Below are positions 30,925-40,103 of a stretch of DNA of 64,000 nt, in pieces. Made by a program: the position numbers and the translations under genes. Position 1 is the stretch's first letter; the number at the start of each line of letters is the position of its first letter. The stretch is from CAYVBJ01 sp964415185 (lineage in GTDB: Bacteria; Bacteroidota; Rhodothermia; Balneolales; Balneolaceae): contig CAYPZI010000004.1 of the NCBI GenBank assembly GCA_964415185.1, positions 1 through 64,000 of the forward strand, written 5' to 3'. Below the pieces are notes generated by a model. It was not told the origin of the DNA. It did not search any database and worked only from the letters and a program-made list of their open reading frames with translations.

Positions 30925-32751
30925 TTAGTGAAAATGCTCATAAACATTTTCGCCTTTTTTATTTCCGATTTTCTCTTTGAGTTGATCAAGTGAAGCTTCC
31001 TTAATTTTTTTTACGGATTTGAATTCTTTAAGAAGGATTTCGGATGTTTTTTCACCGATACCGGGTATATCCGACAATTCGGTCTTGATCGTTCTGTTAC
31101 TTCTTTTCGATCTGTGAAATGTTACGGCAAATCTGTGTGCCTCATCTCGTACCCTCTGAAGCAATTTTAGCGCCGGTGAGGTTTTAGGAATCATCACCGA
31201 ATCCTTTTTTCCGGGTATAAATACTTCTTCGAGCCGCTTGGCCAGGCCTGCTGCATCAAATTCTTCCTCCATATCGACTTCTTTAAGAGCTTTTAAAGCC
31301 GCATTCAGTTGCCCCTTGCCCCCATCTATCAACAGCAAATCGGGTATTTGAAGTTTTTGCTTTTTTACACGGTTATATCTTCTTTTTACGACTTCCTTCA
31401 TGGATGCGAAATCATCGGGACCGCTTACCGTTTTAATATTAAAGCGTTTATATTCACTTTTCCTCGGTTGCGCATCCACAAAAGTGACCATACTGGCTAC
31501 GGGATCAATTCCCTGGATATTGGAAATATCAAAACATTCAATACGCCGGGGCAGCCTGCCGAGGTTTAAATATTTTTTCAGATCGGTTATTGATACCGGT
31601 ATCCTGTTTCTTTCAGCTTTTTCTTTTTCAAGCCTTCGCTCGCCGAGATGCAGCTTTGCATTGGAGATAGCCATCTTCATTAGCTGTTTTTTCTCTCCTA
31701 TTTTCGGCGTGTAAACCGGTACTTTTTTTCCACGCTGTTGCCATAAATATTCAAGAAGCGGGCTGATCTCCTCAGGCTCGATGCTTGTATAGACCTCATC
31801 GGGTACAGCGCCTGCGTATTGCCCGGTGTAGTAATCTTCCATGAACGACTGGATCACAACCGCCTCGGAAGTATAGCCTGTATTTTTTATAAACCGGTGA
31901 AATTTACCGGTAAGCTTGCCCTCCCTGATTTTGAACAAAACTCCGCAAGCTTCTCCAATCTCATTATCAAAAGCCACTGCAAATAAATCCCGGTCTACTA
32001 TCTTATCAGAAACTATTTTCATTTTCTGATTGTACTTCTGAAGCGATTCATAACTGTCTCTCAGCTTTGCCGCATCTTCGAATTCAAGAGCTTCTGATGC
32101 AATCTGCATCTCCTCCTTTATGGTTTTCATCAATGATTCGGTTTTGCCGTGCAGCATTCTTTCAACCTTATCCATGGTTTCGAGATAATAATCGAGATCC
32201 AACTCAATTGAACATTCGTCAAGATAATCGGCGAAACAGGTTCGCCATGCAGGCATACCCTTTGTCTTGTCAATAGTCTTGGAAGAAACCGCACAAGTGC
32301 AGAGCCCGAATGTATTTCGAATCGTTTCAAGCATGCGTCTCATGTGGCCGGCATGATCGTACGGGCCAAAATATTTACTGCCGTCATTCACGACTGTCCT
32401 TGTCGGAAAAATTCTTGGCCTCTCTTCCGCTGTCATGCAAATATAGGGATAGGATTTATCATCCCTGTACATAATATTATAGCGAGGCTGATACTTTTTA
32501 ATCAGGTTATTCTCAAGGATGAGTGCCTCCGCCTCCGAATCGGTTACAAATAACTCCAGGTCATCGATTTTGGAAACCATCACCTTGATGCGGCCGTCAT
32601 GAGAACGAGAATCCTGGAAATAGGTTCTTACCCTGTTTTTTAGATTTTTCGCCTTTCCCACATAAAGAATAGTGTCCCCTTTATCCCGGAACAAATACAC
32701 CCCGGGACTGTCGGGTAAGCGCTGAATTTTTTCTTCTATTGACAACGACAT
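30925..32751 (-). CDS. uvrC: Excinuclease ABC subunit C
   Basis: 608 residues, the nuclease of nucleotide-excision repair that cuts both sides of a lesion. The N-terminal GIY-YIG domain (GVYLFRDKGDTILYVGKAKNL, about 17-37) makes the 3' cut. A UvrB-binding segment lies at about 205-240. The C-terminal RNase H-like domain has FDISNIQGIDPVASMV and LLIDGGKGQL. A helix-hairpin-helix tail follows (DIPGIGEKTSEILLKEF, about 562-578). It is complete and stands alone, with divergent transcription to the pseudouridine synthase. Confidence 0.97.
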   Translation of the reverse strand: MSLSIEEKIQRLPDSPGVYLFRDKGDTILYVGKAKNLKNRVRTYFQDSRSHDGRIKVMVSKIDDLELFVTDSEAEALILENNLIKKYQPRYNIMYRDDKSYPYICMTAEERPRIFPTRTVVNDGSKYFGPYDHAGHMRRMLETIRNTFGLCTCAVSSKTIDKTKGMPAWRTCFADYLDECSIELDLDYYLETMDKVERMLHGKTESLMKTIKEEMQIASEALEFEDAAKLRDSYESLQKYNQKMKIVSDKIVDRDLFAVAFDNEIGEACGVLFKIREGKLTGKFHRFIKNTGYTSEAVVIQSFMEDYYTGQYAGAVPDEVYTSIEPEEISPLLEYLWQQRGKKVPVYTPKIGEKKQLMKMAISNAKLHLGERRLEKEKAERNRIPVSITDLKKYLNLGRLPRRIECFDISNIQGIDPVASMVTFVDAQPRKSEYKRFNIKTVSGPDDFASMKEVVKRRYNRVKKQKLQIPDLLLIDGGKGQLNAALKALKEVDMEEEFDAAGLAKRLEEVFIPGKKDSVMIPKTSPALKLLQRVRDEAHRFAVTFHRSKRSNRTIKTELSDIPGIGEKTSEILLKEFKSVKKIKEASLDQLKEKIGNKKGENVYEHFH

Positions 32752-32930
32752 CGGGTTAAAAAATTACATTTCTCTGATTTCTGAAATAAACTGCTATTGT
32801 GCCTGCTGCAAAATTCTGGCAAGGTCGCTGAGTTTGTTAAAATAAACTGATCCCATGTCTTTATTTCTTTATCTGTATTTTGAATGTTGACATCACATCA
32901 GGAAAGGTAAGGTTTTTTTACAGAAAATTG

Positions 32931-32951
32931 CTGATATAGTGCATATATCAG
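32931..32951. promoter_or_regulatory. Inverted repeat upstream of the pseudouridine synthase gene
   Basis: CTGATATA and TATATCAG form a perfect 8-bp inverted repeat around a GTGCA spacer, 40 bp before the + gene at 32991 in the uvrC divergent spacer. Size and symmetry suit a repressor site. It could equally be chance in AT-rich DNA. Confidence 0.35.
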
Positions 32952-32990
32952 ATCAATATTAATTTTTGATTAATCTTATATTTTATTGCA

Positions 32991-33677
32991 ATGCAATTAT
33001 TTAAAGAAATTATATTTGAAGACAATCATCTGCTGGTTGTTAATAAGCCGGCAGGTTTTTTGTCACAGCCAGATGGTTCGGAAAATCCGGATATACTGAC
33101 TTCCTTCAAAAATTTTATCAGGGAACGCGATCAAAAGCCCGGTAATGTTTTTCTCGGATTGGTTCACAGGCTTGACAGAAATGTGGGCGGAGTAATGGTT
33201 CTTGCCAAAACTTCAAAAGCAGCCTCCAGGATCAGTGAGCAGATCAGAAAACGCTCTGTTAAGAAGAGATACCTTGTAGTAGTCAAAGGCAACCCCCCGC
33301 AGTTTGGCTTTTTGGAAAATTACCTGAAAAAAGATGTCATCGAAAATAAAGTTTCAGTTCGGCAAAAGCCGGGAAAGGACTTTAAATACGCTAAATTATT
33401 ATTCGAAAATATTGATACCCAAAATGAATTATCTTTGCTTCGAATTGAACTCCATACAGGCCGCCCGCATCAGATCAGGGCACAAATGGCTGATGCCGGT
33501 TATCCTGTTTGGGGCGATCATAAATATGGCGTCCCATCATCCGGTTCCATAGCTCTTTTTTCATATCAATTCGAACTGCAACATCCTGTAAAAAAGACTC
33601 CGGTTTCATTTAAATGCCTCCCCCCTCCCAAACTTCCCTGGTCATTTTTTAAGGATTCAGGATTTACAAACTTATAA
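32991..33677 (+). CDS. RluA-family RNA pseudouridine synthase
   Basis: 228 residues. The catalytic motif GLVHRLDRNVGGVMVLAKTS (about 56-75) holds the nucleophilic aspartate in HRLDR. RIELHTGRPHQIRAQMADAGYPVWGDHKYG (about 150-180) is the other family hallmark. There is no N-terminal S4 domain, so it is a short single-domain enzyme. Target could be a tRNA or rRNA uridine; specificity cannot be read from sequence. The gene runs divergently from uvrC. Confidence 0.93.
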   Translation: MQLFKEIIFEDNHLLVVNKPAGFLSQPDGSENPDILTSFKNFIRERDQKPGNVFLGLVHRLDRNVGGVMVLAKTSKAASRISEQIRKRSVKKRYLVVVKGNPPQFGFLENYLKKDVIENKVSVRQKPGKDFKYAKLLFENIDTQNELSLLRIELHTGRPHQIRAQMADAGYPVWGDHKYGVPSSGSIALFSYQFELQHPVKKTPVSFKCLPPPKLPWSFFKDSGFTNL

Positions 33678-33820
33678 CCCGGAAAGGAACCGGATACAAC
33701 CGACTATTGTTTATCTAATAGATAAGGATGTTCTTATAAAAATATTTCGAAAAATAATTTTTCGGTTTAGCTCTCAAGTGAATTTTATACAAATTATTTT
33801 GAAAAATATCAGTTACAGGT

Positions 33821-34717
33821 TTGAAAATTAACAAGGATAAGGCATTAGAAATACTCCATTCAGTTGTTGATGGCGAAGCTACACCGGCGGAGACTTACGC
33901 TTTTTTTAGGTACATGGAAACCGATCCGGAAGTTAAACGTCAGTATGAAAGCATGCTCTTGCTAAAAAAACTGATTAAAACCTACTATAAGCGAAAAAAG
34001 GCTCCCGAATCCCTAAGAAAAAATCTTCTTGAAAATATTAATCAAAATCTGTCTCTTTATACTGATTTGCCTTCTGTAAATGATGATAAACCGGTTCAGG
34101 ATTCGAAAACAGTTCACAGAAAAAACAAATCCAATGGAATCTCTTTAACTTTCAGGTATATTTCAGCTGCTGCAGCCATTCTTTTCTTCTCAATTCTGAC
34201 TATTGAGATGCTTGAAAAGTCAACTACCCGGACGCAATACGATACGGCAAGCATAGATTCATTTGTATATGAATATTTCACAAGGCACAAGGGCAGGCAC
34301 ATTAAACCGACATTTCAAACTGCCTCACTTGAAAATGCCGAAAATTTTCTTACTGAAAACCATGCTGTCGATATTGACATCCCCAAATTGAGAAACGCCC
34401 GTTTCCAGGGAATTGTGATATCAGAAACTCAAGCCGGATCAAAAATTCCCTTGTTCGAATACTTTCAGCCGGAAGCTGATCAGTATATTTATATCTTTTC
34501 ATTTCACATACCTACAATTGAAAAAGAAAACTATTTTTTAAGGGATTCGCTCGCAATTGAAGCGTGTATTACAAAAACAGACTTCTACATTAAGGATGTT
34601 CAGGGCTTGCATATTATTTCGTGGAGGTGGGGCGACAACTGGTACAGTGCAATTTCAAATCACAACGGATACGAGCTGGCTTCAATCATTGAACCCCTTC
34701 AGTATGATTTAAAATAA
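33821..34717 (+). CDS. Anti-sigma-factor-like single-pass membrane protein
   Basis: 298 residues with a TTG start at 33821. The N-terminus ALEILHSVVDGEATPAETYAFFRYMETDPEV (about 7-37) looks like the anti-sigma domain found in RseA-type regulators. A basic segment, a transmembrane helix at about 109-126 and a roughly 170-residue outer domain follow. The outer domain ends with DVQGLHIISWRWGDNWYSAIS, reminiscent of sensors that read envelope state. No sigma gene lies next to it. The nearest is about 3 kb away on the other strand, so its partner is unknown. Confidence 0.7.
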   Translation: MKINKDKALEILHSVVDGEATPAETYAFFRYMETDPEVKRQYESMLLLKKLIKTYYKRKKAPESLRKNLLENINQNLSLYTDLPSVNDDKPVQDSKTVHRKNKSNGISLTFRYISAAAAILFFSILTIEMLEKSTTRTQYDTASIDSFVYEYFTRHKGRHIKPTFQTASLENAENFLTENHAVDIDIPKLRNARFQGIVISETQAGSKIPLFEYFQPEADQYIYIFSFHIPTIEKENYFLRDSLAIEACITKTDFYIKDVQGLHIISWRWGDNWYSAISNHNGYELASIIEPLQYDLK

Positions 34718-34725
34718 AATAAGCC

Positions 34726-35748
34726 TTATTTAGTCCGGATACTTTCGGGTAGAAATAATGCTAATGTAAAAATTACAAGGCCGGCAAGCAGTAGCCATTG
34801 ATACTGGTTTTTATAATCGGCAAATTCCTGGGATGAATATTCGCCTTTTTCAAGCTCCTCAAGTTTTGCAAACAACGGCTCAATGGTATCTCCTGCAGAA
34901 TTGATTTCAAAATAGCTGCCCTTCCCTTTGGCAGCTATATCTTGCATACTTCCCGGTTCAAGAGTTGTATGGACCAATTCACCAGAAGAATCCCTTACGT
35001 ATTGGGTAATATTTCTGGAATTCCCATCGTAAACAGGAATCGGGCCTCCTTCCCGTGTACCGATTCCGATTGAAAATACCAGCACTTCCATATCAATCAG
35101 CTCGTTCAATGCTGCATTATAATCGGCACCATGATTTTCGCCGTCTCCTATGAATAGCAAAACATTGGCTGCATCATTTTCGGATTGACTTTGAAGGGAT
35201 TCAAAAGCTCCTGCCGCTTTCATAAAAGCAGATCTGAAATTGGTTGTATGCGTGGGCATTTGACCAGTATCCGCAATATCAAGAAACATTCTCAATGCAG
35301 AGTAATCCATAGTCATAGGACTTTGAATAAATGCATCTCCGGTAAATACCATAAGGCCAACCCGGTCACCCCTGAGCCGTTCTATTAAACGGCCTATTTC
35401 AAATTTTGCTTTTTCAAGCCTGCTGGGTTTTACATCTTCGGCATTCATGCTTCTCGATAAATCGAGTGCAATCAGCATATTTACACCCCGCTGTTCAATC
35501 TCTCTGACTTCAGTTCCTATTTTTGGACCTGCAAGTCCTACAGTGAATAGTGCAATTGCCAAAAGTATTAACAGGGCCTTAGCCTTTTTTCCAGTTTGCC
35601 AAAATCCCTTTCTGATCCTGTTAAACAGTCCGGGAGAGAAAAACCTGAATACACGTTTGCGAATCTGTTTTTCAAACAGGTAGATCAGCCCGATCAATAC
35701 CGGTATAAGAAGCAAAAGCCAAAGAAAAGAAATATTATGCCAAATCAA
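34726..35748 (-). CDS. BatA/BatB-like von Willebrand factor A membrane protein
   Basis: 340 residues. Two N-terminal helices (about 7-24 and 58-75) are followed by a VWA domain with a metal-ion-dependent adhesion site: ALDLSRSMNAEDVKP (about 94-108) with DxSxS, a threonine region near TTNFRSAF, and FIGDGENHGADY. A third helix lies near the end (about 313-332). Such proteins accompany MoxR ATPases and Bat proteins in Bacteroidota stress-tolerance clusters. Here neither MoxR nor other Bat genes are present. The stop lies 8 bp from that of the convergent anti-sigma-like gene. Confidence 0.9.
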   Translation of the reverse strand: MIWHNISFLWLLLLIPVLIGLIYLFEKQIRKRVFRFFSPGLFNRIRKGFWQTGKKAKALLILLAIALFTVGLAGPKIGTEVREIEQRGVNMLIALDLSRSMNAEDVKPSRLEKAKFEIGRLIERLRGDRVGLMVFTGDAFIQSPMTMDYSALRMFLDIADTGQMPTHTTNFRSAFMKAAGAFESLQSQSENDAANVLLFIGDGENHGADYNAALNELIDMEVLVFSIGIGTREGGPIPVYDGNSRNITQYVRDSSGELVHTTLEPGSMQDIAAKGKGSYFEINSAGDTIEPLFAKLEELEKGEYSSQEFADYKNQYQWLLLAGLVIFTLALFLPESIRTK

Positions 35749-35789
35749 TTTTTCAGGTGTTTAGTTGATGAAGTATTAAAATTTACAAT

Positions 35790-36869
35790 TTACTGCATAA
35801 CAGAAAAAGTATGATCCGGATCGAGTTCCAATATCGTTTCCGTCATCAATTTTATCAGTGTCTCAACATCATTGAACGATACGGTTTCAACCGGGGAGTG
35901 CATATAACGAAGCGGCAATGAAACAAGTGCACTCGGTATTCCGGTTTTCTGATAAAAAATGCTGTCGGTATCCGTGCCGGTTCTTACACTTGTCGCTTCA
36001 TGCTGAATATTGATTTTCTTCTTTGCAGCCACTTTTTCAATCAAATCTACTATTTTGGGGTGATTTGCGCCACCGTGCTGCACGCTTGGACCTTCTCCAA
36101 GTTTTACAAGCCCATGTTCCTTATTATTGATGCCCGGTGAATCGGTTGCATGAGTCACATCCGTAACAATAGCGGCATCCGGCATATGGCGAAAACTCAT
36201 CATCCTTGCACCAAATCCTCCCACTTCTTCCTGCACCGAATTAAGGGCAATCACATTAACTTTAAGCTTGCTGCGTGATTCCCTCAGCCGCTTCATTACC
36301 TGCGAAATCACAAATCCCCCCATGCGGTTGTCGAGAGCTCTTGCCGTAATTATACGATCATTGAGATAATCTACCTCATCTGCATAAACTACCGGATCAC
36401 CTATCTGGATCAGTTTCAGGGCTTCTTCTTTATTCGCCACACCGATATCTGCAAAAATATCTTTCCACGCCGGCTGTTTCCCGCCGCCATTTTTATTTTC
36501 CTGCAAATGAATGGCTGTATTTCCGGTTACTCCGGCCACCGGGCCTTTTTTATTATGAATGACCACCCGTTTGGCCCTGGCTATCGTTGAATCACTCCCT
36601 CCGAGCCGGTTCAGATATACAAACCCGTCATCCGTAATATGCTGAACAACCATTCCGATCTCATCGGCATGCGCTTCAATCAACACAGTCATAACATCAT
36701 TGTTTGTATTCAGAAAGGCAGCAGCAGATCCGTATGCGTCCGATGAGACCGAGTCGGTGTACTGTTTAACATACTCCATCCATACTTTTTGCCCGGCAGA
36801 TTCATAACCGGTGGGACTTGCAGTGATAAGTAATTTTTCCAGAAACTCTTTTGTCTTTTTATCAAACAT
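35790..36869 (-). CDS. M42-family metallopeptidase
   Basis: 359 residues of the M42 glutamyl aminopeptidase/TET family. These are cytosolic two-metal aminopeptidases that assemble into large shells. Metal and catalytic segments are visible: VLIEAHADEIGMVVQ (about 63-77), ARALDNRMGGFV (about 176-187), NSVQEEVGGFGARM (about 211-224) and VTDVTHATDSPG (about 237-248). YMHSPVETVSFND near the end gives the last histidine ligand. It is complete and 41 bp upstream of the VWA gene on the same strand. Confidence 0.95.
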   Translation of the reverse strand: MFDKKTKEFLEKLLITASPTGYESAGQKVWMEYVKQYTDSVSSDAYGSAAAFLNTNNDVMTVLIEAHADEIGMVVQHITDDGFVYLNRLGGSDSTIARAKRVVIHNKKGPVAGVTGNTAIHLQENKNGGGKQPAWKDIFADIGVANKEEALKLIQIGDPVVYADEVDYLNDRIITARALDNRMGGFVISQVMKRLRESRSKLKVNVIALNSVQEEVGGFGARMMSFRHMPDAAIVTDVTHATDSPGINNKEHGLVKLGEGPSVQHGGANHPKIVDLIEKVAAKKKINIQHEATSVRTGTDTDSIFYQKTGIPSALVSLPLRYMHSPVETVSFNDVETLIKLMTETILELDPDHTFSVMQ

Positions 36870-36982
36870 CTGATTTTTTGCTTAAACGGGTATTAGCTGT
36901 TCATTAATTGGTGGGAAATATAACTCAAATTCTTTACCATTACACTTCCAACAAACTTGTTTTTTAAAACGGTTCATAAATA

Positions 36983-37435
36983 ATGTACAAACCTGCCTAC
37001 AATAAAAATACCTTTCCATTCTGGACGGAACTGCAAATCAGGTACAGAGACCTCGATACACTGAATCACGTTAACAATGCCTTATTCAGCACCTATTTTG
37101 AAGAAGCACGAATCCGGTTTATTCAAGAAATCCCGGAATTTTTAGCTTCAATGAGAGAGAGTAACAGTTTTGTGATCGTAAACCTTGAAATTAATTTTAT
37201 CGAGCCTGTAACTTATCCGTCAATCCTGCTGGCCGGTTCCGGAATCAGCGAATTCGGGAACAGCAGTGTAACCGGCTTTCAGGCCATTTATGACCTGGAC
37301 TCCAAAGCGCTCAAGGCAGTCGCTAAATCGACGGGAGTATGGTTCAACACAAAATTAAAAAAGCCCGTCAGGCTTCCTTCACTGCCTGAAAAAGAGAAGT
37401 ATCTTGTTCAAATGTCATCACATAGTAATGGATAA
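36983..37435 (+). CDS. Acyl-CoA thioesterase of the 4HBT (hot-dog) family
   Basis: 150 residues. The motif IRYRDLDTLNHVNNALFSTYFEEARIRF (about 19-46) contains the catalytic aspartate of 4-hydroxybenzoyl-CoA-type thioesterases. FVIVNLEINFIEPVTY (about 62-77) is the second conserved strand. It hydrolyses acyl-CoA or acyl-ACP; the substrate is unknown. It overlaps the HD-domain gene by 8 bp. Confidence 0.9.
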   Translation: MYKPAYNKNTFPFWTELQIRYRDLDTLNHVNNALFSTYFEEARIRFIQEIPEFLASMRESNSFVIVNLEINFIEPVTYPSILLAGSGISEFGNSSVTGFQAIYDLDSKALKAVAKSTGVWFNTKLKKPVRLPSLPEKEKYLVQMSSHSNG

Positions 37436-38687
37436 AAGCACCCAATATAAAATATTCAATGATCCTGTTCATGGTTTCATTACCATTCCCAAAGGAAACA
37501 TTCTTAGGCTGATTGATCACGCCTATGTTCAGCGGCTCAGGCGAATTCGCCAGCTTGGGCTGGGGTACCTCGTTTTTCCCGCTGCCGAACACTCCCGGTT
37601 TTCTCATGCAATCGGTACCCTTGAACTTGGACAACGGGTTCTGAACAACCTTCGCGAAAAAGATACAACCATCAGTGACCCGGAATACGAAGCGACGTTA
37701 ATAGCCTTACTTTTGCATGATGCAGGCCATGGCCCGCTTTCGCATACTCTCGAGCATTCTTTGATCAGGGATTTCAGTCATGAAAAAATGAGCCTGAAAG
37801 TAATGAGAGAGTTAAATAAGGAATTTGACGGTGCACTGGATCTTGCCATAGAGATCTTTACGAATCAGTATCCCAAAAAATTTCTTTACCAGCTTATATC
37901 CTCGCAGCTTGACATTGACAGGCTCGACTATCTGAAGCGCGACAGTTTTTTCACAGGAGTAACCGAAGGATCGGTGGGTATCAATCGGATTCTGAAAACC
38001 ATGCGGGTTTTTAAAGGCAACATTGTGATTGAGAAAAAAGGAATCTATGCCATTGAAAATTATATTTTATCACGCAGGCTGATGTATATGCAGGTTTATC
38101 TGCATAAAACTGTACTCAGTGCTGATGTCTTGCTAAAGCAGATTATCCGCAGGGTAAAGAACCTTACCAAATCCGGGGCTAAGTTACCTCAGCCCTCCGA
38201 AGCTCTGAAGAGGTTATTTGAAAATGATTTTTCTGCTTCTAAAACCATCAGCAAACCTTTATTTGAAATTTATACGGCATTGGATGATCATGATATTTTC
38301 ATCAGCCTTAAATACTGGCAAGATTGTAAAGACCCGGTTTTAGCAGACCTCTGTACCCGCTTTTTAAACAGAGATCTTTTCAGAACTACATTTTTTAATA
38401 AAAATACTGCGGACGAATATAAAGAATCAGTCTTGAATAGCACTATTTCCTGCTTAAAAGATAAGGGGCTTCCCTACGACTCTGATACGGCTTCCTACTA
38501 TTTCCAGTTTGATCAGAGTTACAGTGAAGCCTATAAATATGAAAATGAATCCATCTGGATACTTGAAAACGGGGTGAAAGCGATTGAATTCTCAAAAGCC
38601 GCAGATACCAAGCATATCATTGCCCTTACAAAACCGGTAGTGAAACCTTATGTTGTTCACCTCAAAGAAATTGAAAACCCGGTGTAG
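37428..38687 (+). CDS. HD-domain phosphohydrolase (dNTPase/SAMHD1-like)
   Basis: 419 residues from the ATG at 37428; an upstream frame start at 37404 would lie inside the thioesterase gene. The metal site is clear: HSRFSHAIGTLELGQ (about 47-61), LLLHDAGHGPLSHTLEH (about 88-104) and QLDIDRLDYLKRD (about 160-172). Relatives are deoxynucleotide triphosphohydrolases or act on other nucleotides. The TAG stop codon (38685-38687) is also the first three bases of the terminal motif of repeat copy C, so the repeat starts exactly at the gene end. Confidence 0.92.
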   Translation: MDKSTQYKIFNDPVHGFITIPKGNILRLIDHAYVQRLRRIRQLGLGYLVFPAAEHSRFSHAIGTLELGQRVLNNLREKDTTISDPEYEATLIALLLHDAGHGPLSHTLEHSLIRDFSHEKMSLKVMRELNKEFDGALDLAIEIFTNQYPKKFLYQLISSQLDIDRLDYLKRDSFFTGVTEGSVGINRILKTMRVFKGNIVIEKKGIYAIENYILSRRLMYMQVYLHKTVLSADVLLKQIIRRVKNLTKSGAKLPQPSEALKRLFENDFSASKTISKPLFEIYTALDDHDIFISLKYWQDCKDPVLADLCTRFLNRDLFRTTFFNKNTADEYKESVLNSTISCLKDKGLPYDSDTASYYFQFDQSYSEAYKYENESIWILENGVKAIEFSKAADTKHIIALTKPVVKPYVVHLKEIENPV

Positions 38688-38825
38688 TGTCATGTCAATG
38701 ATTAAATGCCGGATGAGTCATCGGACCGTGTCCGGCCTTTGACGGATGAGTCAACCCTGAAACAGTGCAAGAATACAAAAATACTTGACTATTCGATAAA
38801 ACTCATCCGTTGACTTTCTTCACTT
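38685..38825 (+). repeat. Hairpin repeat, family 2, copy C
   Basis: The left terminus TAGTGTCATGTCAA (38685-38698) begins on the stop codon of the HD-domain gene. Bases 38717-38751 are identical to 1083-1117. It shows the same side hairpin CGGAC-CGT-GTCCG, and the GGATGAGT arm pairs with ACTCATCC (38801-38808). A TTGAC end motif occurs at 38810-38814. The element spans the whole gap to the convergent receiver-protein gene and includes that gene's stop codon (38803-38805). It may act as a two-way terminator for these convergent genes. The right border is approximate. Confidence 0.75.
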
Positions 38826-39921
38826 TATGAACCATCTCAAGCAGTTCATTCTCTCTGAACGGCTTTTGGAGGAAGCCATCAAAACCCTTTTTTAATAATC
38901 GGGCTTTATTATTTTTCCTGCTGTTTGCCGTTACAGCAATGATCGGAATTTTTGAAAATTCATTATTCAGAGCCCTGATATAATCAAATGCTTCAATTCC
39001 ATCCATAACCGGCATGGATATATCCATACAGATCAAATCCGGTTTACATTTTTGCATCTCTTCAATAGCCTCCCGTCCGTTAGCAGCTTCACATATTTTT
39101 ATATCATTTCGCTCAAGCATAATTTTAAGTAATGTCCTGTTAAACGATACATCATCGACAATCATCACTTTACTTACTTTTCCCCGGCTGCCGGAATCTC
39201 CACCCTCTACAATCAGCTTGTCACTTTCTCCATGCAGCAAATCATTAATAACCCTCTGCAACTCATGAGACTTTTTGGAAATTACCAGTAATTTTTCTTT
39301 CTGGTCTTCGGTAAGGTTGTTGTCATCTTTTAATATTTCAGAATAACCTGAAATGACATTTAATGGGGTGTTGATATCATGAGACAAGTCATCGAGTTTC
39401 TTCAGTTGCTCGGAAAAAGTGTTGTCATTCTTTTTTTCCTGACTTTTTATAATCAACAACCTGCCCAGCAACCTTCCATGATCATCCGTAATTGAATGAA
39501 TATTCACATGGCGAACCAATTCATTTCCATCTTTCATGAACTTTATTTCGCCATTGCGGTTAAGAGTCAACCTTTTTTGTACCGACATCGGCAGAGGCGT
39601 ATCATCAATTATTTTACCTTCAATATTTTTTGCTCTCAGGCTAAACAGTTCCAAAAAATGCTCATTTGCAAACTTTACCCGGTCTTCCATATCTAAAATA
39701 GCGATGGAATGTTCACTTTTGGTAGCAATAGAATGGAGATAAATATTTTGCTCAAAGGAAGTAAGGGCAAAGCTGTCGTCAGTTTTCCGTGTACGGATAA
39801 AGAGATATACAACAAGGGACAATAGCAGTAAGATCGTAACGAAATATATCTGGTCAGGCAAGCCATTTAACCAAATATCATTTAAGAAAAGAATATAATA
39901 TGTAAGCAGATTTTTAAACAA
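38803..39921 (-). CDS. PAS-HisKA-receiver signalling protein without an ATPase domain
   Basis: 372 residues. One membrane helix (about 25-43), a PAS-like sensor region (about 65-160), then a HisKA-type dimerisation helix pair with the phosphorylatable histidine in SHDINTPLNVISGYSEIL (H181; HD instead of the usual HE). The sequence passes after LLHGESDK straight into a receiver domain (about 251-370) with DD256-257, phospho-acceptor D300 in DLICMDISMPVMDG, T331 and K353. The HATPase_c domain is absent, and no frameshift was seen. It therefore cannot phosphorylate itself from ATP unless a partner kinase supplies the catalytic domain. Its C-terminal residues and stop codon lie inside repeat C. 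Confidence 0.9.
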   Translation of the reverse strand: MFKNLLTYYILFLNDIWLNGLPDQIYFVTILLLLSLVVYLFIRTRKTDDSFALTSFEQNIYLHSIATKSEHSIAILDMEDRVKFANEHFLELFSLRAKNIEGKIIDDTPLPMSVQKRLTLNRNGEIKFMKDGNELVRHVNIHSITDDHGRLLGRLLIIKSQEKKNDNTFSEQLKKLDDLSHDINTPLNVISGYSEILKDDNNLTEDQKEKLLVISKKSHELQRVINDLLHGESDKLIVEGGDSGSRGKVSKVMIVDDVSFNRTLLKIMLERNDIKICEAANGREAIEEMQKCKPDLICMDISMPVMDGIEAFDYIRALNNEFSKIPIIAVTANSRKNNKARLLKKGFDGFLQKPFRENELLEMVHKVKKVNG

Positions 39922-40103
39922 TAAATTTTCCCCTTAATCCTAAGCAATCGTTACTGAAAAAAAATAACCTATATTCTAACAGGTTAGCCATTAGTGTTTT
40001 TTAACATTAAGCTTATAAACATTAGATTCCGTTATTTAAGAAAAGCAGAATCCGGTAACTTTTCAGTTAGATTTATCCAAGAAATGGGGGGCTCGGTCGA
40101 AAT

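Noticed and set aside
38803..39921. Frameshift that deleted the ATPase domain of the sensor protein
   Set aside because: The frame is continuous, the linker between HisKA and receiver is short, and no ATPase motif appears in other frames nearby.
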